From Paenibacillus dendrobii (GTDB lineage Bacteria; Bacillota; Bacilli; Paenibacillales; Paenibacillaceae), in the NCBI RefSeq assembly GCF_009807035.1, contig NZ_WUBI01000011.1, positions 1 to 51,577 of the forward strand: a stretch of 51,577 nt of DNA, read 5' to 3'. The notes beneath the pieces were generated by a model. The model did no database searches, was not told the origin of the DNA, and saw only the letters and a program-made list of their open reading frames with translations. Below are positions 8,994 through 17,437 of this stretch, piece after piece; within the stretch, counting starts at the first letter, position 1, and each line of letters opens with the position of its first letter. The translations under genes were made by a program, and so were the position numbers.

Positions 8994-9016
8994 ATTTGAA
9001 TAATGAAAATCAAAAC

Positions 9017-9058
9017 AAGGCAGCCGGACTCCATTGAGAACAACGGGCTGCCTTTTTG
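9017..9058 (+). terminator. marR terminator
   Basis: AGGCAGCC and GGCTGCCT form an 8-bp stem followed by TTTTT. It separates the regulator from the exporter gene. Confidence 0.85.
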
Positions 9059-9070
9059 CTGCTCTATTTT

Positions 9071-9126
9071 TTGTTTCCAAGGAAGAAAAAATATGATACA
9101 ATGATTTTGTTTCCGAGGAAGGAAAA
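9071..9126 (+). promoter_or_regulatory. MFS promoter flanked by two identical palindromic operators
   Basis: Two copies of TTGTTTCCNAGGAAGNAAAA lie at 9071-9090 and 9107-9126, 36 bp apart. Each is centred on the inverted repeat TTCC-NN-GGAA. A -10 candidate (TATGAT 9092-9097 or TACAAT 9097-9102) sits between them, so binding would block RNA polymerase. The MarR protein encoded upstream is the natural candidate to bind here; this is inference. Confidence 0.6.
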
Positions 9127-9151
9127 TTATCACCCTGGAAGGGAGAATTCA

Positions 9152-10384
9152 ATGTTCAAATCCAGATCACACCATAAACGGAACACAGAACAAACCGTAG
9201 ATAAAAAGGCTCTAATATTCGGTCTTATGTCTGTGTTTCTTTGCGGAATAGGCTTCAGCATCATCACACCTGTCGTCCCATTCCTGGTACAGCCTTATAC
9301 AAATCCGGGAAATCAAGCTGTAGTTGTTACGCTGTTGACCTCTGTTTATGCATTCTGCGTATTTTTTGCGGCCCCTGGACTTGGAGCTTTGAGCGACAGA
9401 TATGGCCGTCGTCCGTTGCTTTTAGTATGCCTATTGGGCTCTGCAATCGGGTACTTCGTTTTTGGCATAGGAGGAGCTCTATGGGTACTATTTGCCGGTC
9501 GCATCATAGAAGGTATAGCAGGCGGTGTCATAAGCACCCTCTTCGCCTATTTCGCAGACATCACGCCTAGCGAACAGCGCACCAAATACTTTGGGTGGAT
9601 GAGTGCGGTTGTAGGTGTAGGCTCTGCCATTGGACCTACTATAGGTGGATTACTTGCCAAGTTTGGTTATTCGGTGCCCATGTATGTTGCAGCCGTAATC
9701 ACGTTATTAAATGTTGTTTTTGGATTCTTTTTTATGTCTGAGAGCCTTGACAAGAATAATAGACTGAAAAAGATTACCTTTGTAAGATTGAATCCTTTCA
9801 TACAGCTTGTAAACGTACTTTCCATGAAAAACTTAAAAAGGCTGCTTATCTCGGCGTTCTTACTTTGGATACCGGGCGGATCTTTGCAGGCGATTTTTTC
9901 ACAATTTACAATAGATAGCTTCAATTGGGCGCCTGCGCTAATCGGACTTCTGTTGTCCATCATGGGCGTCCAGGACATCATTTCCCAAGGTTTCATCATG
10001 CCCAAGCTTTTGAAAAAGCTCAGTGATGCACAGATCGCGATTCTTGGCATGGTTTCGGAGATTATGGGCTACGGTCTTATTGCGCTGTCTGCTTTGCTCT
10101 CATTCTATCCTCTTGTGATCGCCGGACTATTTATATTCGGTTTTGGTGATTCGATCTTCGGGCCTTCATACAATGGAATGCTTTCCAAGTCTGCCGATTC
10201 CAGTGAACAAGGAAGGGCTCAGGGAGGCAGCCAATCTATTCAGGCGTTAGCAAGAATAATCGGGCCTGTCGTTGGAGGTCAAATCTATGTATCCCTTGGC
10301 CATGCCGCGCCGGCTTTTATGGGTATGATCCTTATAGCAGCGGCAATACCGGTTTTGTATAAGGGTACGCATGCAAATAAGTAA
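9152..10384 (+). CDS. MFS drug/metabolite exporter (DHA1/TetA-like)
   Basis: This 410-residue membrane protein has the hydrophobic pattern of 12 transmembrane helices. The MFS motif A is in the loop after helix 2 (GALSDRYGRRP), and motif C-like sequence lies in helix 5 (GWMSAVVGVGSAIGPTIGG), typical of proton antiporters that export drugs. The start ATG 9152 follows GGAAGGGAG; the frame is open further upstream but runs through the operator region. It is probably repressed by the MarR protein. The substrate cannot be deduced. Confidence 0.88.
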   Translation: MFKSRSHHKRNTEQTVDKKALIFGLMSVFLCGIGFSIITPVVPFLVQPYTNPGNQAVVVTLLTSVYAFCVFFAAPGLGALSDRYGRRPLLLVCLLGSAIGYFVFGIGGALWVLFAGRIIEGIAGGVISTLFAYFADITPSEQRTKYFGWMSAVVGVGSAIGPTIGGLLAKFGYSVPMYVAAVITLLNVVFGFFFMSESLDKNNRLKKITFVRLNPFIQLVNVLSMKNLKRLLISAFLLWIPGGSLQAIFSQFTIDSFNWAPALIGLLLSIMGVQDIISQGFIMPKLLKKLSDAQIAILGMVSEIMGYGLIALSALLSFYPLVIAGLFIFGFGDSIFGPSYNGMLSKSADSSEQGRAQGGSQSIQALARIIGPVVGGQIYVSLGHAAPAFMGMILIAAAIPVLYKGTHANK

Positions 10385-10475
10385 ACGGCTTACTTTACAA
10401 GCAGCGAAACCAATCGTCTGACGAATAAATAAGCAAGCTTCTCCGCACATTAAAGTGCAGGGGAGGTGTGATGAA

Positions 10476-10820
10476 ATGAACCGAGATTTTCAACTAAACC
10501 AGAATCAGTTGGTCCATGCCTGGCAGTCGCAGTTGCCGCAGAACCTTGATCCGTCGGATTCCGCTCAGGTCTTTGCAGATGAGGCAAACCCTAATGCCCT
10601 CAGAATCCATATTGATACAGCTGGCCGTCAGATGTATTCCTTTGACTTTCAGTGCTCCTATATGGATACGCGTGAGGTCAAAGTGGATCTGGTGGACGTG
10701 GAACGGGAAGGACGAACCGTGGATGAGCGAACCGAGGTCATCCAGGATATGGCTCAGGGATATTCCCGTCAGATTCATGAATGCGCGCAAGCACTTCACG
10801 ATGTGACTCATCACTCTTAA
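10476..10820 (+). CDS. Small hypothetical protein, first of a three-gene run
   Basis: I do not recognise this 114-residue soluble protein. It has no signal peptide or membrane segment and starts with a Gln/Asn-rich stretch (MNRDFQLNQNQLVHAWQSQLPQ). The middle looks like a beta-hairpin (LRIHIDTAGRQMYSFDFQCSYMDTREVKVDLVDVE) followed by a helix. The ATG at 10476 lies 9 bp after GGGAGG. Two even smaller hydrophilic genes follow at short spacing, before a shared terminator. Possible roles such as spore or stress proteins are guesses only. Confidence 0.7.
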   Translation: MNRDFQLNQNQLVHAWQSQLPQNLDPSDSAQVFADEANPNALRIHIDTAGRQMYSFDFQCSYMDTREVKVDLVDVEREGRTVDERTEVIQDMAQGYSRQIHECAQALHDVTHHS

Positions 10821-10840
10821 AAGGGAAATGAGGGAAAGAA

Positions 10841-11017
10841 ATGACCAAAACCAAGAACGGACTGGATAAGAACCTGAGCAACGTCATAGACGAGCTGAAT
10901 GAAGCACCCGTAAATAGTCACCATGCCCAGCAGATCCAGCAGGATGAAAATGACCGACGGCATGAAGACGCTCGTAATCATCACAAACCGACGGACCTGA
11001 CACATCCGCATTCTTAA
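10841..11017 (+). CDS. Tiny His/Asn/Gln-rich hydrophilic protein
   Basis: This 58-residue frame (MTKTKNGLDKNLSNVIDELN..HHAQQIQQDEND..) starts 20 bp after the preceding stop. A purine-rich site (GAGGGAAAG) lies about 4 bp before the ATG. The second half is rich in His, Asp and Arg and ends THPHS. There is no hydrophobic segment. Codon use is like that of the neighbours, which supports real coding. The function is unknown. The composition resembles small spore or stress proteins, but no family motif was seen. Confidence 0.6.
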   Translation: MTKTKNGLDKNLSNVIDELNEAPVNSHHAQQIQQDENDRRHEDARNHHKPTDLTHPHS

Positions 11018-11041
11018 ATCTTGATATGGGGTGAATGACCG

Positions 11042-11200
11042 ATGAGCAAACCGAAAGCCATTCCCGTACCTGAGGCTCAGCGTGCGGAGCAGCGCCAACA
11101 TCACCGGCAACACGATAATCACGCGATGCAGGAACCTCTGTCCGGTTCGAAAAAAGTCAAAAATCGTAATCATGTGGATCATTTAAATAAAGAGGGATAA
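11042..11200 (+). CDS. Tiny Gln/His-rich hydrophilic protein
   Basis: This 52-residue frame (MSKPKAIPVPEAQRAEQRQHHRQHDNHAM..) starts 24 bp after the previous stop, behind GGGGTGA. It is strongly basic, with a run of Gln, His and Arg followed by Lys/Asn-rich sequence. It has no transmembrane segment and no recognised domain. It is last before a strong terminator at 11229, which supports a three-gene transcript. Confidence 0.58.
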   Translation: MSKPKAIPVPEAQRAEQRQHHRQHDNHAMQEPLSGSKKVKNRNHVDHLNKEG

Positions 11201-11228
11201 TCCTCTTTCTACAAATTAAAAATGACGA

Positions 11229-11264
11229 AAAGCATTTCGGCACTTGCCCGAGATGCTTTTTTTA
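11229..11264 (+). terminator. Terminator of the small-protein run
   Basis: AAGCATTTCGG and CCGAGATGCTT pair with one mismatch around CACTTGC, followed by seven T residues. Confidence 0.85.
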
Positions 11265-11506
11265 TGACCAATTACTATAACGGGATATCTTTGGATCGAC
11301 GAATAATATGTTTTTTTCCAAATATCTGCAACCTTAGGTTTCCCTCTTCGTATAACGAGATGTGAGCTCACGCAGCAGGAAAAAAAGGAAATTACTTAAT
11401 TTGAACACATAAAATTTCCAAAATTCTGTTTCAGTTAGACTTGAAATCGTTTATGATTAATAGGTGTCTTATTGCCTTAGAGAGAACCGAGAGGAGAGAG
11501 TATTTC

Positions 11507-12589
11507 ATGAACAAGAAGTTTGCAATCCTGATTCTTACACTGCTCATGTCCATGACAGTGGTCCTTGCAGGATGCACAAGCAAGCAGGAACCGAAAGACG
11601 CAATGAAGAGCGCCACGGGAAATGCGATGAAAATGTCTTCGTATGAAATGAAAAGCAAGGTGGTCATTAAAGATCTGAAGGTAACCAGCCAGGATACCGA
11701 GAATACGGCGGCTACCGAGCAAGTCATGAGCATGCTTAAAAACGCAGAAGTGACAGTTGATGGGGTATATCAAAAAGATCCAATGCAAACCGAACTTACC
11801 ATGGGGATTAACCTGAAGGGCGATATGTCCATGAGCTTTAATATCCCGATGGTGATGACCAAAGAAAAGCTGTATGTTAAAATTCCGAGCATTCCGATGC
11901 TGCCGCTTCCGGAAAATGTGGTTAACAAGTATCTTGTTCTGGATCTGAAAGAACTGGCTGAGCAAGAAGGAACGGCATTCAATCCGGATTCGCTGGATAC
12001 TCAAAAAACACAACAGCTTTCCAACGAAATCATGAATACATTGTTTGGGGAATATGACGGTAACAAATACTTCAAAGACATTAAGGTTAAAGACGCAAAC
12101 TTGCCAGAAGGTGTAGATGCCAAGCAAGTGGTGCAGTTCTACGTAACCAACGAGAATGTTAAGGAAGCCGCAGAGATTTTCGTCAACAAGGCTATGCCTA
12201 AAATTCTCGATATCGTCGCTAAAGATGAATACCGCGACATGCTTGGTCTGACTAAAGAAGATATCGATAAGGCAAAAAGCGACCTGAATTCCACGAATCA
12301 GGATGAGCTCAGCAAAGGTCTGAATGATCTTAAGAACTACTTGAAGATCAATCAGTTTAACGTGAACACGGCTATCGACAAGAAGGATTTCCCTTCTTAC
12401 CAAGACGCCGTAGTGGATGTAGAAATGAATGATCCTGAAACGAAGGACAACATGAAGCTTTCCATGGAATTGACGAACCAATACAGCAAGATCAATGGTG
12501 AGCAGGCTTTCAAAATCGGGATTCCTAAAGAAACCGAAGTCATCACCCTGGAACAATTGCAGCAAGAAATGGGTAACGCATCTTACTAA
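11507..12589 (+). CDS. Lipoprotein sharing its C-terminal domain with the SLH protein
   Basis: This 360-residue protein has a type II signal peptide with lipobox L20-A-G-C23, so it is lipid-anchored outside the membrane. The rest is Met- and Lys-rich, with alternating beta-type segments (SYEMKSKVVIKDLKV, AEVTVDGVYQKDPMQTELTMGINLKGDMSMSF). This is typical of LppX/DUF6612-like hydrophobic-ligand carriers, an assignment by appearance only. The tail YSKINGEQAFKIGIPKE..TLEQLQQEM parallels that of the protein at 279. ATG 11507 follows GAGGAGAG. It is transcribed alone, ending in a terminator shared with tadA. Confidence 0.85.
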   Translation: MNKKFAILILTLLMSMTVVLAGCTSKQEPKDAMKSATGNAMKMSSYEMKSKVVIKDLKVTSQDTENTAATEQVMSMLKNAEVTVDGVYQKDPMQTELTMGINLKGDMSMSFNIPMVMTKEKLYVKIPSIPMLPLPENVVNKYLVLDLKELAEQEGTAFNPDSLDTQKTQQLSNEIMNTLFGEYDGNKYFKDIKVKDANLPEGVDAKQVVQFYVTNENVKEAAEIFVNKAMPKILDIVAKDEYRDMLGLTKEDIDKAKSDLNSTNQDELSKGLNDLKNYLKINQFNVNTAIDKKDFPSYQDAVVDVEMNDPETKDNMKLSMELTNQYSKINGEQAFKIGIPKETEVITLEQLQQEMGNASY

Positions 12590-12601
12590 GCGTGAAAACT
12601 A

Positions 12602-12645
12602 AAAGCAGCCTGGCCGCGAATATCCGGCCAGGCTGCTTTATCTTT
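12602..12645. terminator. Bidirectional terminator between lipoprotein gene and tadA
   Basis: AGCAGCCTGGCC and GGCCAGGCTGCT form a perfect 12-bp stem with flanking A and T runs. It serves the convergent genes on both sides. Confidence 0.9.
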
Positions 12646-12669
12646 TCAGGCGGAGTGTAGGTAATACTC

Positions 12670-13176
12670 CTATGACTTGCGTCGCAATTTGCGAAAAAAC
12701 TGCGTCAGCATGATGGAACATTCCTCTTGCAATACCCCGTCAATAACTTCTGTACGATGATTGAACCGACGCTCCTGAAGCAGGTTCATCAGAGTTCCGG
12801 CACATCCTGCTTTGGGATCGCCAGTACCGTAAATCACCTGCGGAATCCGGGACTGTACGATAGCACCTGCACACATCGGGCAAGGTTCAAGTGTGACGTA
12901 AAGGCGGCAATCAAGTAAGCGCCAGGCACCAATGGCCTTGCTGGCCTCTCTTATGGCGACAATTTCCGCATGTGCCGTGGCATCCTGCGAGGTTTCGCGG
13001 AGATTATATCCGCGCCCGATAACTTCATCTCCCCTTACGATTATGGCCCCGATGGGGACCTCGCCAATGTCCTCGGCCAGTTTGGCCTGAGCCATGGCTT
13101 CTCTCATCCACCGTTCATGCACAGATTTATCCACAGTCTCGTCCACGGCGATAGGGTGTTTCCGCTGTTCTTCCAA
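12670..13176 (-). CDS. tadA: tRNA-specific adenosine deaminase
   Basis: TadA deaminates A34 of tRNA-Arg(ACG) to inosine. The zinc site is complete: His69-Ala-Glu71 and Pro98-Cys99-x-x-Cys102 (PCMC). The 168 residues include about 20 extra N-terminal residues before the conserved core (WMREAMAQAKLA). The TTG at 13176 is used because GGAGG lies 9 bp upstream. The 5' part of the gene contains a perfect DnaA box (13127-13135). It is convergent with the lipoprotein gene. Its neighbourhood to dnaX in Bacillus is broken here by about 34 kb. Confidence 0.94.
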   Translation of the reverse strand: MEEQRKHPIAVDETVDKSVHERWMREAMAQAKLAEDIGEVPIGAIIVRGDEVIGRGYNLRETSQDATAHAEIVAIREASKAIGAWRLLDCRLYVTLEPCPMCAGAIVQSRIPQVIYGTGDPKAGCAGTLMNLLQERRFNHRTEVIDGVLQEECSIMLTQFFRKLRRKS

Positions 13177-13318
13177 GGGTTAAAGCCTCCTTTACTCCGA
13201 AAACGATTTATTCAGCGAACAAATATTCGGTTGTTAACATGCTGTGAATATATTTGTTGATAACTATTTGGTTACGCACAGATTTATCCACAGATTAGTC
13301 CTAATAAAATGTGGATAT
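13127..13318. promoter_or_regulatory. Cluster of DnaA boxes at the tadA 5' end and upstream
   Basis: Perfect boxes TTATCCACA lie at 13127-13135 and 13284-13292, each inside the identical 18-mer GCACAGATTTATCCACAG. On the other strand sense, TGTTGATAA (13255-13263) and TGTGGATAT (13310-13318) are one-mismatch variants. The surrounding DNA is A/T-rich. Confidence 0.6.
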
Positions 13319-13521
13319 GTGTATAAAGTGAATAAATCACCTTCTTATTTTAGATAAGGATGAGCGGAATATCAATCTTATGTGATTTATTTTCGTTGTT
13401 TCCGGGTTATAAGAAGCGATTTGGTTTTTCGGCCAGTCTTTTCAAATGAGAGGGTTTGGGGTTATGATGAAAGGTGTATTGTCATTTTGCGACACAGCTT
13501 TCCTTGCCAAGAGGTGATCCT

Positions 13522-15810
13522 TTGTCTATTAAAAATAAGCTAACCCTGATCATGTCTGGCTCTCTTCTACTGATCTTGCTATTGTATATTCTTCTCAGCT
13601 TCTACACCACTCAGGCAAATCTGAAGAAGGATAGCGAGGCCAAAATGCTCGTTGCTGCCAGGCAAATAGCCGCGTCCATAGAGCAAAGCCGATACAGCTC
13701 GGATTATGTCGAGCACCAGATCGGCGAGATGCTTAGGATGGCTTCAATTTTGGCGGCGAGGGAACTGCCTGAAGACTATCATGATGTGAGTGACAATCAA
13801 CTCAAAAAGCTGAGCGAGGAAGTCGGCGTTACGGACATTTCCCTTCTGAAGAGGACCCTGAACGATGTAGTCATTATCAGATCGTCAGATCCTAAGGAGC
13901 TGGGCATGTCCACCAAGGATTGGGGGTTCTGGTTCACTGCGTTTAAACAGCTGTTCAGTCTGCAACAGGTAACCGTCTCCCAAGGTATGTATATGGATAA
14001 GTTCTGGTCCGGCCCTTTTGAATACTCGACATCCAACCCCGATTATATTGAAAAATGGGGCTATTATTATGATGGCAAACGAAATTATATGATTGATCCA
14101 TTTATAAGAAGCGATGCCGTTAACGATTATGCTAAGATGGTTGGCCCCGAGGCCGTCCTGAATAAAACGAAACAAGTGAACCAGCAAATCCTGGAGATTA
14201 CCTGTATTAATCCACAGACCTTTGGTAATGAGCGCATGACGGCTAGCGGGTATGACAGTGATAATGTAAAATTGCGGAATCGGCCTATTCAATACGGCAC
14301 CTATACTTACGGGGATTTGCCGAAGGACAAAGAAGCCGTACTCCAAGCGAATAAAACCGGCTCCAATATTGTGTTTGAAACCCGGGTTCATGGGAAGAAA
14401 GTGATTAAAAGCTTCATACCGGTCTTTAATCCCGATCAGTCTGCCTATATTATCAGCATTGTCATGGACTATCATGCGATCTCCCAAATGTTAAATGAGC
14501 AACTGGTCAACTATATTGCGATTTCCGCCACCCTGCTTGTCATTGTCATCTTGGGCAGCTATGTGATGGCCGGTTACGTCATTCGCCCGATTGAATCCAT
14601 TCTGGTTAAGGTAAAGGATGTAACGGAAGGACATTTTGACACGCCGCTGCTCATCAACAGCAGGGATGAGCTCGGGCTTTTATCCAGTAAAATCAACGTA
14701 ATGACTGCCAGCCTCCGTGGGTATACCAATCAGCTGAAGCAGGCTGTTGAGGAGAACCGGTCGGTCAAAGACCATTTGGAGTCGATCATCCAGCAAACGG
14801 CCGATGCCATTCATACCGTGGATTGGTCAGGACGCGTCATACAGGTGAACAAGGCTTTTGAGAACCTGTACGGCTGGAAGAGCGATGAGGTTCTCGGCAG
14901 ACGCATGAAAATCGTACCTGATTTTCTGGAAGAGGAAGAACTTCAGAAGCTGACTGCACTGCGTCAAGGTGAGCAACTTCCACCCACTGAAACCCGGCGA
15001 TTGAGAAGAGACGGCTCTTTGGTAGAAGTAAGCATCAGTACGGCTCCTGTGAGGGATGAAGACGGGCATATTATTTCTTTTATCAGCGTCTCACGGGACA
15101 TGACGGAGCGCAATAAGATGGATGAGCTCATTAGGCGTTCAGAGAAGCTGACCACGGTAGGACAGCTTGCCGCAGGTGTGGCGCATGAGATACGGAATCC
15201 ACTGACGACTCTGCGGGGATTTCTGCAGCTGCAGCGCGAAAATAACCGCTTGTCGCCGCTTCATAACGAAATTATGCTGTCAGAGCTCGACCGGATTAAC
15301 CTGATCGTCAGTGAGTTTTTGATCCTCGCCAAGCCGCAGGCTGTTCAGTTTCAGGTCAAAAGCATTCGGAATATCCTGCAGGACGTGGTCTCTCTTCTCG
15401 ACAGCCAGGCGCATTTGTTCGGCATTGAATTCAGATTCGAATTCGGGCAGGAGAAATTTGAAGTACACTGCGAAGAGAACCAGCTGAAGCAGGTTTTCAT
15501 CAATATTATAAAAAATGCGATTGAGGCCATGGAAGCGGGCGGCGTCATTACCTTGCACTTATTCAGACCAAGCCAGGACCGAATCGGCATATCGATTACT
15601 GATCAGGGGCTTGGTATCCCCGGTGATATGTTGTCTAAACTGGGTGAGCCTTTTTTTACGAGCAAAGAGAATGGTACCGGTCTGGGACTCATGATCAGCC
15701 AGCGTATTATTGAAGGCCATAAGGGAACGATGGAAATATCGAGTAAACTGGGCGAGGGCACGCGGGTGGTCATCATTTTGCCTGCAGCGGAAAATAAAGA
15801 GAAACCATAA
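13522..15810 (+). CDS. Membrane sensor histidine kinase (orphan, PAS-containing)
   Basis: This 762-residue kinase has transmembrane helices at about 9-29 and 330-352, flanking an extracellular sensor of about 300 residues. A HAMP linker, a PAS domain (about 418-530) and the HisKA/HATPase core follow. The phosphoacceptor is His555 in VAHEIRNPLTTLRG. The N box (NIIKNAIEAM), G1 (DQGLGIP) and G2 (GTGLGLMIS, about 717) are present. TTG 13522 follows GAGGTG and gives a membrane-anchored N-terminus. No response regulator is adjacent. Orphan PAS kinases of this type feed Spo0F in sporulating Bacillales, and spo0F lies 25 kb away, but that link is inference. Confidence 0.9.
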   Translation: MSIKNKLTLIMSGSLLLILLLYILLSFYTTQANLKKDSEAKMLVAARQIAASIEQSRYSSDYVEHQIGEMLRMASILAARELPEDYHDVSDNQLKKLSEEVGVTDISLLKRTLNDVVIIRSSDPKELGMSTKDWGFWFTAFKQLFSLQQVTVSQGMYMDKFWSGPFEYSTSNPDYIEKWGYYYDGKRNYMIDPFIRSDAVNDYAKMVGPEAVLNKTKQVNQQILEITCINPQTFGNERMTASGYDSDNVKLRNRPIQYGTYTYGDLPKDKEAVLQANKTGSNIVFETRVHGKKVIKSFIPVFNPDQSAYIISIVMDYHAISQMLNEQLVNYIAISATLLVIVILGSYVMAGYVIRPIESILVKVKDVTEGHFDTPLLINSRDELGLLSSKINVMTASLRGYTNQLKQAVEENRSVKDHLESIIQQTADAIHTVDWSGRVIQVNKAFENLYGWKSDEVLGRRMKIVPDFLEEEELQKLTALRQGEQLPPTETRRLRRDGSLVEVSISTAPVRDEDGHIISFISVSRDMTERNKMDELIRRSEKLTTVGQLAAGVAHEIRNPLTTLRGFLQLQRENNRLSPLHNEIMLSELDRINLIVSEFLILAKPQAVQFQVKSIRNILQDVVSLLDSQAHLFGIEFRFEFGQEKFEVHCEENQLKQVFINIIKNAIEAMEAGGVITLHLFRPSQDRIGISITDQGLGIPGDMLSKLGEPFFTSKENGTGLGLMISQRIIEGHKGTMEISSKLGEGTRVVIILPAAENKEKP

Positions 15811-15831
15811 ATTTTAAGGGGGAAGAACCCA

Positions 15832-16536
15832 TTGCGGATTAACAAATTTATTAGCGAGACCGGGTTCTGCTCCCGTCGTGAAGCCGATAAGTGGGTAGAG
15901 AGCGGTAAAGTAACGATTAACGGCGAAACGGCTGTCCTGGGAAGCCAAGCGGAAGAGGGAGATGATGTGCGTGTGGACGGGCGTCCACTGAACGCGAAGA
16001 AACAGAGTCATGTCTACATTGCCTTGAATAAGCCCGTAGGGATTACCAGTACGACCGAGCGGCATATTAAGGGCAATATTGTGGATTTTGTGGGACACTC
16101 CGAGCGGATATTTCCGATTGGAAGACTGGATAAAGATTCTGAAGGTTTAATCCTCTTGACCAGTGACGGAGACGTCGTCAACAAGATATTGCGAGCCGAA
16201 GGTAAACATGAAAAGGAATATATCGTTACCGTGGACAAGCCGGTTACGGCTTCCTTCCTGACGGGAATGGCCGGGGGCGTAAAGATTCTGGGAGAAATGA
16301 CGCTTCCCTGTACAATCACACGTGTCTCGGAGCGGGTATTCAAGATTATTTTGACCGAAGGAAAGAATCGTCAGATCCGGCGGATGTGCAGTGCATTCGG
16401 ATACAGCGTACGTAAGCTTCAACGCATCCGGATTATGAATATCAAGCTGGGTTCCCTGCCTAAGGGAGTTTGGCGTGATCTGACAGATGCCGAGAAAAGT
16501 GAACTCAGCAGCGTGCTTAACTATGAGCTTCAATAG
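15832..16536 (+). CDS. rluF: 23S rRNA pseudouridine synthase RluF-like
   Basis: The 234-residue protein has an N-terminal S4 RNA-binding domain (MRINKFISETGFCSRREADKWVESGKVTING) followed by the RsuA/RluB-type catalytic domain. The signature GRLDKDSEGLILLT has the nucleophilic Asp100, and GKNRQIRRM is conserved. Members isomerise uridines in large-subunit rRNA. RluF (U2604) is the best match by overall pattern. The start is TTG at 15832 behind AAGGGGGAAG, 21 bp after the kinase stop, so the two are probably cotranscribed. Confidence 0.88.
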   Translation: MRINKFISETGFCSRREADKWVESGKVTINGETAVLGSQAEEGDDVRVDGRPLNAKKQSHVYIALNKPVGITSTTERHIKGNIVDFVGHSERIFPIGRLDKDSEGLILLTSDGDVVNKILRAEGKHEKEYIVTVDKPVTASFLTGMAGGVKILGEMTLPCTITRVSERVFKIILTEGKNRQIRRMCSAFGYSVRKLQRIRIMNIKLGSLPKGVWRDLTDAEKSELSSVLNYELQ

Positions 16537-16569
16537 GAGCCCTGGGCCAAATTCATGATCTGCAAAATG

Positions 16570-16616
16570 ATTAAAAGCTGTATTTATCGTATATAACGAA
16601 TAATACAGCTTTTAGC
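16570..16616. terminator. Bidirectional terminator between rluF and motB
   Basis: TAAAAGCTGTATT and AATACAGCTTTTA pair perfectly, with an inner TCGT/ACGA extension. A/T runs flank both sides. Confidence 0.9.
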
Positions 16617-16627
16617 TTTTAAAGTTA

Positions 16628-17437
16628 TTATTTGGTTTTGACCGATGTTTGATCTGCTGCATCTGTATATTTCCGGAGGATAGATACTTCCACTCGGCGG
16701 TTCTTCGCCCGACCGGCCTCCGTAGCGTTTGAAGCAATCGGATGGTATTCCCCGTTAGCGATTGAAGTAAACTTCACCGGATCCAGATTGGTGTTCTGCA
16801 GCAGGATCTTCATAAAGTGAAGTGCCCGGTCAGAACTGAGGTCCCAGTTAGAAGCATATTCGCTGTTCGAAATAGGCATGTTATCTGTGTGCCCGGATAC
16901 AACGACGTTATATGTCGGAAACTGTTGGAGCATATTGCTGATCGCGAGCGCCAATTGCTTGGATTCCGGTTTCACCAAAGCACTGCCGGATGCGAACAAG
17001 GCATTATCACTAATCGTGATAGTAAGCTGGGATTGATTCAGTTTAGTATTGAGCAGGTTAGTCAATCCGTTGTTATGAATATATTGGTCCAGCTGCTTCT
17101 TCAGTTTCTCCAGATCTTCCTGTTCCTGCTTAGCCAGCTGGTTTTTTTGTTTTTGTTTGTCGGCACTATTCACGATGTTTTCTTCGCTGTCTTTCTTGCC
17201 TTTGTCCATATTCTTGTCCGAAGGCATTGCTGAATTGAAATTCAGAACACCATTTCCGGTGCTGAGCGCTGTGTTAAAGGCCTGGCTCATTTCCTCGAAT
17301 TTCTTATTGTCCGTAGCACTCATGGCATACATAACGATGAACAAGGCCAGCAGCAAGGTCAGAAGGTCGGCATAGGGCAAAAGCCACGATTCATCCGCAT
17401 GCTCCTCATGAGGCTCATGTTTAGTCTTTTTGCTCAC
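16628..17437 (-). CDS. motB: Flagellar stator protein MotB
   Basis: MotB anchors the flagellar stator to peptidoglycan and conducts ions with MotA. The 269-residue protein has one transmembrane helix (about 20-42, PYADLLTLLLALFIVMYAMS) containing the ion-binding Asp24. A charged linker follows, then a C-terminal OmpA-like peptidoglycan-binding domain (VVVSGHTDNMPISNSEYASNWDLSSDRA). The GTG start at 17437 lies inside the end of motA (17-bp overlap) behind GGAGG, so translation is coupled. The ion, proton or sodium, cannot be decided here. Confidence 0.94.
   Translation of the reverse strand: MSKKTKHEPHEEHADESWLLPYADLLTLLLALFIVMYAMSATDNKKFEEMSQAFNTALSTGNGVLNFNSAMPSDKNMDKGKKDSEENIVNSADKQKQKNQLAKQEQEDLEKLKKQLDQYIHNNGLTNLLNTKLNQSQLTITISDNALFASGSALVKPESKQLALAISNMLQQFPTYNVVVSGHTDNMPISNSEYASNWDLSSDRALHFMKILLQNTNLDPVKFTSIANGEYHPIASNATEAGRAKNRRVEVSILRKYTDAADQTSVKTK

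Noticed and set aside
13322..13521. Sigma-H promoter for the orphan kinase
   Set aside because: AGTGAATAA fits the -10, but the only -35-like sequence is at the wrong spacing and overlaps a DnaA-like box.
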